A stretch of 64,000 bases of DNA, taken from Archilochus colubris. Lineage: Eukaryota; Chordata; Aves; Apodiformes; Trochilidae. The translations under genes were made by a program, and so were the position numbers. This document shows positions 53,080 to 64,000 of this stretch, piece by piece. How positions within the stretch are numbered: position 1 is the first letter of the stretch; each line of letters begins with the position of its first letter. The notes beneath the pieces were generated by a model. It saw only the letters and a program-made list of their open reading frames with translations, had not been told where the DNA came from and ran no database searches. Location: the NCBI GenBank assembly GCA_023079485.1, contig CM041084.1, forward strand, positions 99,242,467 through 99,306,466, written 5' to 3'.

Positions 53080-55360
53080 ACTCTGAAGTAAAAGGTGCCT
53101 GGGATATTTTAAGGGTGAATAGAAAAATTGTGAGAGCAAATATATGGCAATAATCATGGGAGACTTTGGTTACTCCCACGCAAACCAGAAAAGTGACAAA
53201 GTGGGTTGTGAGGCAAAAAGGTTTTTTAAAAACTTGTTTATTTTTTACATGGTATAAATGACTGCCTCATAGAATGACCAGAGCCCTGAGGGAAAGAGAA
53301 GTATTTCTTGACCCAGTTCCAAACAGTCCAGTTCAAAGCTTATTGCAAGGGGTCTCAGTGATTCCTAATTATCATAACATAATAAAATTCAAGAACCTCA
53401 TAAGAATAAAGGGGGAAAAAACCCACTTCAGTATCACTTAGGAAACTGCACAAATGTGGAATACATTTAATAAAATGAAAACCAGGTGAGCTGCTAAAAA
53501 GGAAAAACACCTGAAGTCACCTTGGAGACAATCTAGAAATATTTTACTGGACTTTCAGAGTAAATGTATACCACCTCTTTAATGCTTTTGAATGGAACCA
53601 AAAAAATCTATCCTTGTTTAGTATCAGATTCAGGGAGACTCCTGCAAGTAGAATGATATTATTCAGAAGAGGAGGTCATGTTCGAGAGAAGAAAATATAT
53701 AGGGTACAAAAGTTCATACATTAAATGTGAAAATTTAATAAATCAGAAAATGTTTTGAACAACTTGCTTCAGGCAGCCCAATTAATCACAAAAATCTTGC
53801 AAACACAGGAGCAGCCAGAGCTCTGTGAGAGTTCATGTGACTAGTACATGACAGAAGTGTAAAAGGAGAGTTCAAGGCTGTCCAAGAAGAGCTAAATGAA
53901 TTATCTGAGTTAATGTTTACAAGGGAAAAGCTCAGAGAGGTTTTGTGTGTAGCAAGTTTGAAATCTCCAACTGAAGTGCCAGTAGCAGGGGATTAGAGTA
54001 GGTTAATAAACCAGTAGCAAATCTCTAAGACCAGATGCCATTCACCCAGCAGTCCTAGAGGAATTAATATACAAAACCCTAAGTATGTGATTTATCACTT
54101 CAATGGCTTCAAAGGGCTCCCAGCCCAGAAAAATGGAAGTCTGCACTGATGACAAAACTTATTAAATAGGTCTCAGGAGGAAGGAAATAGAGGATAGTAT
54201 AGAGCATTATTTAGTTTTCTATGTCAGACAGATTGGTTGGAACTTTAATAGTTGATGTATACCCATAATATCTCATAACAGAGAACAAGTAATTTTTATA
54301 GGCAGATGTCATACCTCCTAGATGCACTGGAGTTCTTTGAAAAAACCAATAAACATGCAAAAAGGATGATTCATTCAGTATATTATAACTGGCTTCCCAA
54401 AAAGCCTGTAACAGATTGAGAGACATGTAAAGAAGCTAAACCGCCCTGAAAAAGGAGACATCTTCTCTCAGGGGTTAATATAGATTTAGTAATTTCTTTT
54501 TTTTTAAGAAAGAAAGAAAAGCTGAAATGTACAGCCACTCTCAAGGGACAAGGATCTGCACTGTAATCTCTGCTTCTCAACCTATCTATAACAGGCCTGT
54601 AGAAGGGACTGAATGATGAGTAAAGGTTATTCATAATACAAAATTTCTAGGCATCATATAAATTAAAATGTACTGCACAGAGTTATGGAAAATCACTGCA
54701 TGACAGTGTTAAACATAAAGTAGCACATGTCAGTAAGAATAACCTTAACTATGCAGGCAGAATAACAGTTCTTGAATTTTCACTCAAGAAAGAGCTAGGA
54801 AAGAAACAGGGAATATGTAACAAAAGCAGACTTTGAAGAATATGAACTTACTAGAAGATACCAAATTTATAGGAAAGGAGAAGACAACTTAGAAATAGAA
54901 AAACACCACTACCAATGTGTTTGTAGTGGCATCAACTTGTGGTGGGTTTGTGGTTTGATTGATGAGGACATAGCTGGTCACTGAAAGGATATATATTAGA
55001 ACCGAAAAGGTACAAAAAAAAAAAAAAAATAGAATAGGAGGATGTGTAGAATAATTTCTCCACAAGGGAAAGAATGCATACCAGGTCTCTTCAACACTGA
55101 AAAGATAATGTAAGTATAGATATGAAGGAACTGCAATTTCTGAAAGGCACAGAAATGTAAACATGTCAAACTTCGCATGATGCCATCAAGCAGAACACGT
55201 AAGACAAGCTGCTGAAATTCTTCTTCACACAGCAGATCACAGAACTATGGAACTCTTTGCCTTCTAGTATTATGGGAACTAAAAGTAAAAAGGGCCCCAA
55301 AAACCATGCAAGAACATGCAAAGAGGTCCATAAAAGACACTCAAACACAACAAAGAAGGA
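53080..55360 (+). mobile_element. long, degenerate CR1-clade LINE relic
   Basis: About 2.3 kb of an old non-LTR retrotransposon in sense orientation, with segments in the expected order. At 53150-53205 the sequence reads IIMGDFGYSHANQKSDKVG, the endonuclease GDFN-type motif. At 53360-53395 GATTCCTAATTATCATAACA and TAATAAAATTCAA match the next endonuclease block (SDHNIIEF-like). At 53520-53575 ACAATCTAGAAATATTTTAC and AAATGTATACCACCTC match the EN-RT linker. At 54028-54068 RPDAIHPAVLEEL is the GPDGIHPRVLKEL motif at the start of RT, followed at 54126-54170 by PEKWKSALMTKLIK. At 55213-55260 CTTCTTCACACAGCAGATCA and ACTATGGAACTCTTTGCC match the 3' region. Many stops and indels are present. The RT core between 54200 and 55200 is poorly recognisable and shortened. 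Confidence 0.82.
55013..55029. repeat. poly(A) tract inside the old LINE
   Basis: A run of about 15 A's within the degenerate CR1-clade relic. It is not at the element's 3' end and most likely arose by slippage. Confidence 0.7.
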
Positions 55361-58300
55361 GCCTTTGTCTCAAGAGGAACTTCAGTCGCAGGTTGAGAGA
55401 AGTCACGAAAATAAAATACAGGAAAATGGCAGAGGTTAATTCTCCTACCAGTATAAATTTTCCCAGGCACCTGACACTGGCCATCTCCAGGGAGGGGGCA
55501 ACAGCCTCACTAAACCTTTCCACTGCCCCAGTGTAACAGTATTTATGCTGTATGTTTGCATCAACAGTTGTGGGTTTTTTCCACAGCTCTAGACCCTGCA
55601 TGTTACCCAGAGCGGAGGCAGGGTTGGTCACTGCAGGGACAATGCACATTTTCAGCTCTCTGCTTTGTGATTCTTGCCAGGTACAAGTAAAATCCTTTTC
55701 CAAACAGTCACGTGGAATGAACAGGGCCACACAAAGTATCCTTTGAAGGAGATACTTAAACAGGAGGATGAGAAATGTTGAAAAGAAATTAGAATAGGAT
55801 ATAATCAAACAGTAACCTTAAAGTCCTTCCAAGCATATTTTTCGTCCATATTTTTCAGTCCAACTTGACGAATGGATTTCTCAAAAGAGACCACAGTAGT
55901 AATGATTTATCATTGCAAAGTGTTGCATTGCACATACTATATTAAATATATATATACATATATATAACACTATCTCAAAGAATACTGGAGTATTACTAGA
56001 GGCAGTTCCCAGACACCAGTTTATCAATAAAGTGAATACCAATGTGGAAAATACTAGCCACAAGTTATCACTTAAACATCATCTCTTCAAGTTAAATTAC
56101 AAACACAGAAAAGGTTCACAGCCAGTTACAGCAGATTTATATTTGCTGGCACCACAAGTGTTGTCAACTTTTCAACAAAATGTCCACTGGAGCAACATGC
56201 TGCAAAGAAACAATTCCTTTTAATCCACAGCAATAACTTTAAAGGTTTAAAAGGGGCACAATTTCTACTGCTTGAGTTGAAGTGCATCTTGGCTTGGAAG
56301 TAAGGGCTTGCAGGTCATGGCATCTCTAATTTTGCCAGTCCCAGAAGGTTACAATAGAGGTTTCTACAGTCTCAGTGTGAAACCTAAGTTGTATTTGTAA
56401 CATCTTTCAGACCTATTGGAAAGGCACAATCTAAATGCAAATCAACCTGATAGTTCAATTTGGATTGTTCCAGAGTCTTATCTGGGTAAACAACTGTAAT
56501 TTTGTTAGGGTTTTGAAATTGCTTACAAAGATAAATGTCTCTGAAAATGAACAGACCGCACCATAGATAAATTTTATGAAGGGAAAATTTGCAGACACTT
56601 TTTTGGAAACATTCCTAAGGGAGTATGTCATGCACAAGGAAATCTATTCTGGATAATGCTATAAAATTTTTCACCTTAATTCACATGCCAAATTCTTCTC
56701 TATTGAATAACAATTTATGATATACTCCAGCATCTGCCAGAAACTGCTGAATGAAAGTCATAGCTGTGTCTGTTATTGGGCAGACACTACAATGTTTTCA
56801 ATGCATTTATCCAGCGTATTAATGAATTCCCTGTAAGTTTTCTCTGTAACTGTGGACACTGTTTTTTCAAGTGGACTGCAAGGTCTATACCTAGGGCAGG
56901 CATGTTTTTCATCCAGACAACAAATGTGGGAGCAAAATTAAATACTTGATCAGAAAGGTTTAAAACCCTGGGACCGAGGGGATGATGTGGTAGAGGACAT
57001 CTAGAAGGCCAAGATGTTGCTAATAGCCTCTTTGGAAGTTCAGTACATGGCTGAACATAGCAGGAGGGTTGTCCTCAGCTTCCCTGTGAAGCATTTGGTG
57101 CAAAGCAGCAGCAGATTGACATGGAGCTTATTGCATTCTGTGCCATTCTCAAATTTGTAGAGTGGAGTAAGTTCATTATGGATGCTGTGGGTATAACCCA
57201 AGAGCAGTATCTCACCGCCCTCGCTTAAACTAAGTGGTACCCAATCTTGTTGTGGAGCAAAATTCCTCCTTTGTAAAAATCCAGTACAGACTAGCAACAA
57301 AATGTGAAGAGAAAAATCAAAACAATGAAAAATTTCCAGATGCAAATCTGCCAGAAAAACATCAGGCAAATCTCATATGATTCAGCTCAGGCTGGCAGTG
57401 AGAGACCACAAAAATTCAAATTATGCCAAAAAGCAGAATGTCTAAGAAACTTATCTTACTTTTCAGATTATTCATTACCCTGTTTAAATATTAGCCTAAA
57501 AAGTCAGCTGCCACCTTCGTATTTGCTTAGCTCCATAGATTGCATATACCCCAAGCTGGATAAACAGAAATAAATTTTTAAAGAAAAAAACAAAAGCAAA
57601 ATGTGGCTTATTGAAAGAGACAGGGCATTCATGTTGGCTTTTGAATCTGAATCTGAAAACATTAAATCTTTAGTCCTGAATGAAGTGGGAATAGATTAAA
57701 TCACCCTGGGAATATATTATCATGCTTTGTAAGAAAGATACTTTTATTCTTAAGCAAAAGATGGGGCTGATGTGACCACACAATCTGGGCCGCACAGCAG
57801 TTACCATCATATGAATCCAGCTTTGATCAAGCAAGAAAGCAAACATGTCACAAAGAGGATTTCAGTTCATTATATGTCCATGACTAAGCACTTTTAAAAT
57901 TTCTTGTCTTTGAGGAAACAGGAGCTCCAGACATCCACAGGAACAATAGGAAGATGTTTCATTACACATTGAAGGGAAACCAGAAGTTCCATGGTGAGAT
58001 GCTGCTTGGGTCTGGTCCCTCACCCCATGTTTTACCCCTGACCTGCAGCATCCTCCTTGGGTGACAGGAACAGTGGGTGGCTTAGGTGGGTCTGCACTGA
58101 TCAATACCCTTTATCCCTCCACACTCATCACAGCATTTGGAGAGGACATTTCCAAGCTTCATTTCCTGAGCTGTTTTCTCTCAAGTGAATTGTACACAAT
58201 ATAGGCCTGACCTGAGAAAAATAAGCAATAACAATAATAATAATCCTAAAATAGTCAGCCCCCTTTCTCCATCTTGAGAGCTGGGGAATCAGATTGTTTC

Positions 58301-61300
58301 CAATTGTTTTTGCATCAAAATAGAGGCAGTTCTTTTATGTCCACTTGAAGGCAACATGCCTGTTCAATATGTAAAAATATCACCATTCCCCCTGAAAAGA
58401 ACCCCACTATAACATGCAACCTCCATCCTTGCATGTTTTCTAGACCATAATCCTGAGCAGTCTGGACTAATAGCAGAGCCAAGCTGGCTTCAAGAAGGAG
58501 GCTGGAGCTGAGACCAATCTGAATGTGACCTTAGGGTTAACTGCAGACAGTTTCTATCATTAGTTTTACTGACTTCTATAAAACAAAAACTGAGAGAAGC
58601 TCCATCAGGCTACTTCCAGGTTTCTTTTGTTAATGAAGAAGATTTTACAGAGTGAGGCTGACAATTCAGCATTGCTCCCTTCTTTTTTGAAGTTAATTAT
58701 TGAAGTTTAATATCTGAAATATGAAGTAATTGTGTAGGATTAGCCAGGCGTCTTCAGGGGAATGTTACCAGGATCAATTAAAGCCTATATTAAGTTTCCA
58801 GATTCCTAACAAACTATGGGAAGAGATTCCCTGAAGCCAGTGATATTTTTTTCAAGGATTTTATTGAAGCCAGGATTTCAATTGTCTTCTGATGTGATGC
58901 AGGCTTTAGTTCTTTCTTCCTCTTTCCCACCCCTCCACAGAGAAAAATTGGTGAAGAAGAATTTCTGTTTTACATACCAAGATTCTCATAAGCTTTCCAT
59001 TATGTTTTCAGCTCAGACCTCAGAATTAAAAAATCATTCTTTGGGGATGAAACTGGATAGATATGAAGCCTGCAGTCACTTGGAATACTCTCAGTACAGA
59101 GCTGGTGAGAATCCCAGCTACCCCATACCCATGTGTATGCTCCCTCTCTCAATACTTACGAGTCCAAATCAAGACCCACATCCAGTTCATCCCAAAACAT
59201 TAGAAAAGTTTAAAATCCATTTTGTTATTTGTGTGATCTCTATTAATATTCTTTTTCTGAGATTACAGGAACTGAAACAAAAATAGATAAAGTCAGATAG
59301 AAAAAAAATGTATGGCATAGATAGCAAGCCATGTGCTTTTACAAATTCCCATCAAACACAACTACAATAGAACTGAGAGGAATATAGCTATAGCTAGAAA
59401 AAATAAATAGTCTATGCCTGTTTTATAGTAGACACTGCATGACACTATGAACATAGTGAAAGTAATCAAAGTATTTTTTTAAATAAAAAACCAAACATAA
59501 TAAATCTTCCAGACAACCAGAAAGAGTAAATTCACAAAGTATGTTAGGAAGGACTTTTCAATTAAATGCTCAGCTTTTGGAGGTATAAACCACCACCTGT
59601 TCTCACAGACTTGGAGGTTCTATCTCTGTAAGAATGACTGATCATTTGCTGTTGACTACACTGTTAATCATAATTTTTTCAGGTGAAATATGCTTCATCA
59701 TGTGTAGTCATCCACAGTGCAAGGCTATGAAACCAGGTGAACACAACTGGTGATGGATGCTGATCATTGTTTCCCAGTGTTCTAAAACCTGCATTGGCAA
59801 CAATGAAGAAGATAAATACCTGAAAAACAGGCTAAAGCCTCAGTATGGAAGGACTTTTCTGAGCATGGAAGAATGCAAAAAGAGACAACACACCATCAAT
59901 CATTTCTTCAATATAGCTTTATCAAAACAGGTTTTGTTCCCAGGTTCATTTTTGGTCACATTTCCTTTCCACTGAGGATCAGGTAGGAGGATGAGTGACC
60001 TGAGTGATACTGATACAGGTATAGATTTTGGCTGAAGCAAAATAAGGATGTGGGTTGTGTGCACCTGCAGACCTCCAATGTCTCACTACATCAGTTCAGC
60101 CAACAAAACAAAAGACATGAAAGAAATGAAAGATCTGCTGGTATTTTAATTAAACTGATGAGTTGAACATTTTCTCCTGTAATTGTAGACTGACCAGAAC
60201 TGTTTATGAGAGACTTTCCAGCTGGTTCAGGCTTCCTAATATGTCTGGAAGCATTAATAATGACTTTTATCCTTCCAAAAGAAAAACCAAAAACCCACAC
60301 AGGAATCAGTCTTGCTGAGGTACAACTCAAGGAACACTTCATAAAAGGAAATTCATCAATATTAGTTTGTGGGTTTGTTATGGACATGTTACTGTATTGC
60401 TGTTGCCTCCTGTATTATTTCTTGCTCTCCACCACCAGAGCTGGGATGTTGCACACTGAAAGAAAGAAAAGAGGAAAAAAAGTGTAGGGGAAAATAACCT
60501 CTGGTGACCTAAAATGCCCCCACATGTCCTTAGGTTTTCAAAACCCAATTCCAAATTTTAAACTATTCTCTAAATGTCTCCAAAGCTTGAATCTTTTTGT
60601 TCTCTATGGACTCCATCTAAGCTTTTAGTGACTTTTTTTGTCCTTTCCTGAAATCTCTCAGGACCCTATAAAACAGATAGCATTTCCAAAGCATTTGCAT
60701 GTCATTGGATCAAACCCCAGTCTGCCTATTCTTCCTTGTCCAAAACATGCTGTCTTAAAAAGGAGCTTTGTTCACCCTGGGACCAAAGAGGAACCTGTAA
60801 ACTCAGCCCACAGAGCAGCCCCTCTCCTTTGAGTGGATAAACATCACAACTGTCAGCTTTTCAAATCTGTGGTCTGAGATATGTACCTCCCAGGCTATAT
60901 ATCTCAACACTTCAGTCTATTTTCCCAGAAGAGATGAGAGAGCCTGGGAGATAACATCACTTGAAAAATGCCAGAAAATTATTCCTCCACCCAGAGGATT
61001 TATTTGAACTGATAATGATATGCTTGCTTTCTATGCTGTTGCAGTAATAAGCTTCTGCAAGGCAGTAATCTCAGCTTTAGAGTGCACTTGGAGCAAGAGC
61101 AGCCCAGCTTCAAACCTGTAACTGTTTATCCCTATTGGCATGCCCCATTTCGTCAATTCATCTCCATTATCACATGCATCTTGACTCTGGCTTCCCTGAC
61201 AAATCAAACATGTTTTATGCTCAGGCAGCAGCAGGATTTCTCAATGTTTCTCTTGCTCAGAGCACAGCTTGTAATGTTACCGTGTCCCGAGCATGCCATA

Positions 61301-64000
61301 AACATGGAATCTCTCTCAAATCATGGAGCAGAGCCGAGATCAGAGCTAAGGCAGCAGCCAATTCCTTGTGCTCCAGTTATCAGCTGCTCAACATTTTCAT
61401 TCTGGTAAATCTCAAACTCAAGAGCTCAGGAAATTAAAAGTTTGTTACAGCGCAGACATTAATGATCCCTCTTTTAAAGGATACATTTGTAAGTATCACA
61501 AGGAAGCTTAATTAACAACATCCTTCTCTAATCTTTCCGAATCGCTCCTCTCATTTAAATTTTATGTTTAAAGAATATCTCCATTTTTATTGTTCCATTA
61601 GTGAACCAGGGAAAGATGCCCGCCTGCATGGTAATTAGAGAGACAGTGACATTTTAATGTACCTTGTAATACGGTACTGGTGTATATCATTTGTAAAGTT
61701 CTAGAAGATTTTCCATAGATAAAAAAAGATGTGTTTTAAAAAAAGAATGTAAGCAAAGATTTTAATCAAATCTGAGTGATACTGAAAATCTGTTGAATGA
61801 CCCTCTTTGTTTATGCTTTCAGCAGATGAAAACACTCAGAGGAAAAGTGTAAAGTGACATCTGAGCTTTTTTTTTTTCACATTTGTCAGACTTCCTGAAA
61901 ATTCATAATGTTAGAAAACCTATGTACTGGGAATTATGCCTGCCTTTGCTAAGCTACAGCTGAGTAGTTGGTAAGCTCCACCTCTGCTGTCAACCTTGCT
62001 TGAGGTTCCCTGAAGAAGGGGGAGCTGAGGTGGGGGAAATGGAAATGAAGCCTCTGTTCCTAATGGGGAAATCCTTCTCCGCAAGGCAAAATTAATAACA
62101 TGGGATTATTTTAGACATTTTGAATCAGCTTCTTGGGCAATTTCATTTTCCACCAAGGACAGGAAAAAACAAAGATTACCCTCCCTGGGCTGAAGCTGTG
62201 TCCTCTGTAAATATTCATCAAGGTACTTACACAGATGAGAGCTCAGCAGAGCTGGGGCCAAGCTGAGCACCAAGATTTCTGATGAATTTGGCACTGCTTT
62301 ACCTCAACATTTTCCACCTACATGAGAAAAGCTAGTCTTATTTTAATACCATACAAATGCAGGGAAATCTTGGCAGTGCCTTCAATGCAAGGAGAATGGG
62401 ACATACAACAGACAGTGACAATGTAAATTAGATTATTTCCCAGATGAAGGTAAAACCTCAAAGTCAACCACAGAGGTGCACAGGTATCCTTAAGTTACTC
62501 TACCTGTAGGGCATTATTAACAAAACTTTAAAGAAAATTTATGCAATTTTACTGCAATTTCCTTTTTCTCCAACACTCATTTCTAAACCTTTTGAAATAT
62601 ATTATGTTCAATTAAATTCTTTACCATCTTGCTGCTTAAAATTAACTAGGACTGAATTTTCACTGTGTTATGCCTGGCTCTACATTTAATTACCCACACT
62701 TAGAATATTAGACATCATGCTGATTTCTGTCTAGAGGAAATGACCTAGGATCATTTGAAGCATATGAAGTTCATTTTAAGATGAAGCAATAACTTATATT
62801 AGAGGATGTAAAAGGTCTTAACCTCCAGTCCCTCAATATACAGAAGAAAAAAGCTCTCCTTTTTTTTAATTAAAAAAAAAAAAACAACAAACATCTGCAA
62901 TGTATTTTTTTCCCCTAAGTCACTTAATAGTCTTTAGAACAAAAATCTCTCTGGCTAAATGGCTGTGCAGGGGCATACATTTAAGAAGCATCACCCAATG
63001 TGGCTGGCTGCCTTTGCTGGTAGTTTGCAGCATTAGGTTTCCCTTGGGTTACAGTCATTTGACTTGCTCCTGAAGTACAATCTTTATTTCTGTTAATCTT
63101 TAATCTAAAAAATAAGAAATGAAAAGTGATCAGCCTCACACACACAAACCTTCTCTCCTGTGAGACCTTGCCAAAGCTTCATCTGACTTGAAATTCACTG
63201 TTTAAAACATTGGATGCTTTACTGAATGCCAGCTAGAGATTCAGCTGGCAGTTGCTACTTCATAGAAATTTGGTACCCACCTCTTAAAAAAAAAGGTAAG
63301 AAATGGATGTAGCTATCAAATTATTTATTTAGCACTTGTCAGAGACTATTTTGGTTGATTTGGAGGAAACAGCATAAGTTGGTTACTCAGAAGAGGAATT
63401 TTAGAAGTGCTTCAGGAAGTGAACGTCCAGCTCAAATATCAATCTTGTCAAGTCATTTTCAACTAACTAAAAGCCAAGTTAATTGAGCTTTCCATTAAGT
63501 GCACTCTTTCTGGAGTTTACACAACCCTAATTCAGTAAGCTTGCAAAGTGGTATAACCTTTCCTAAAATAACAAAAAAGAAGGCAGAGGCAATTGCATGT
63601 TACATTGAAATTAACAGGCCAGGATAATACAACACAGATGATTATTTTAGGCAGATTAATCAGCCTAAAGCAGTGAAAGTGAAACTACCTTTGCAAACAA
63701 CATCCTCCACCACTGAGAACACCTGCTACCAGCTCTACAGTGAAGAAATCTGAAGCAAGTTAGCATTGGAAGTACTGTAAAAACTCCCCAACAATACCAT
63801 ATCTCAAACATCATAACCCTAACAAGGTTAGCATATGCACCTTAAATTGCCCTTGCAAACATTTAAATAAACAGCACAGGAACAGGTTACCACAAGGGCT
63901 ACTAAGAGAAATATCTCGAGATTATCACAGAATTAAAAATCTAAATTGATTTGGACATCTGCAAATTTTCCAGTGTTTCTTGGTTTTACTTGGTCAGAAA
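55361..64000. other. unique non-coding sequence, no gene recognised
   Basis: No supported gene or repeat except small A/T tracts (for example TATATA near 55947-55967 and T8/A14 near 62859-62884). The 156-codon frame at 58816-59286 lacks any motif and is within chance length. Short coding-like frames at 56773-57228 are described as findings. Positions 61490-61700 and 63440-63700 look like slowly evolving non-coding DNA with TAATTA cores, which cannot be proven from a single sequence. Confidence 0.55.

Noticed and set aside
58816..59286. 156-codon + strand frame
   Set aside because: It reads smoothly but matches no family I know and has no flanking splice signals that would make it an exon.

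Overview
This window looks like non-coding DNA from a bird genome. The evidence is the interspersed repeats. There are several 3'-end fragments of CR1 LINEs in both orientations, with the characteristic 3' terminus (a TTGGACT-GATGAT core followed by TTCCAAC and a CTATGATTCTATGA-like end). There are two much older CR1-clade LINE relics with decayed endonuclease and reverse-transcriptase reading frames. There is one solo LTR of a type I recall from avian endogenous retroviruses. The sequence is AT-rich, with no operons and no ribosome-binding-site structure. I found no protein-coding gene, tRNA or rRNA that I can support. The open frames present are short, overlap one another on both strands, and fall in the length range expected by chance in 64 kb. 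The window is best read as a gene desert or the inside of a very large intron.

Layout. Positions 1-14465 are mostly unique sequence with a short A/T tract and a few blocks that resemble conserved non-coding elements. A CR1 3' end on the + strand lies at 14466-14745. A 100-nt tract with only G and T (16711-16810) sits 33 bp from a 490-bp CR1 fragment on the - strand (16844-17333). Positions 17334-29600 are unique sequence with small tandem duplications and an alternating TA/TG tract. A - strand CR1 fragment lies at 29601-29905, and a solo ERV LTR on the - strand at 33851-34435 has a recognisable 5-bp target duplication. Small CR1 3' ends on the + strand follow at 36472-36526 and 41245-41360, and a - strand CR1 fragment at 43736-44010.

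The most visually striking feature is a 521-bp uninterrupted purine tract of GAAA repeats (44211-44731). A second, irregular 228-bp A/G tract follows at 45890-46117. An old CR1-clade relic with the DDTKL part of the RT active site lies at 47850-48790, and another with endonuclease GDF and RT motifs at 53080-55360. Between them, 52181-52240 has an AATAAA signal followed by a 27-nt A tract, which looks like the 3' end of a processed retrocopy. Positions 55361-64000 are unique sequence with homeodomain-type TAATTA sites and some coding-like but unidentified short frames.

Nothing here forms a gene system. The repeats record successive retroelement insertions of different ages, and the unique blocks may contain regulatory elements. 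I see no convincing new biological system in the window.
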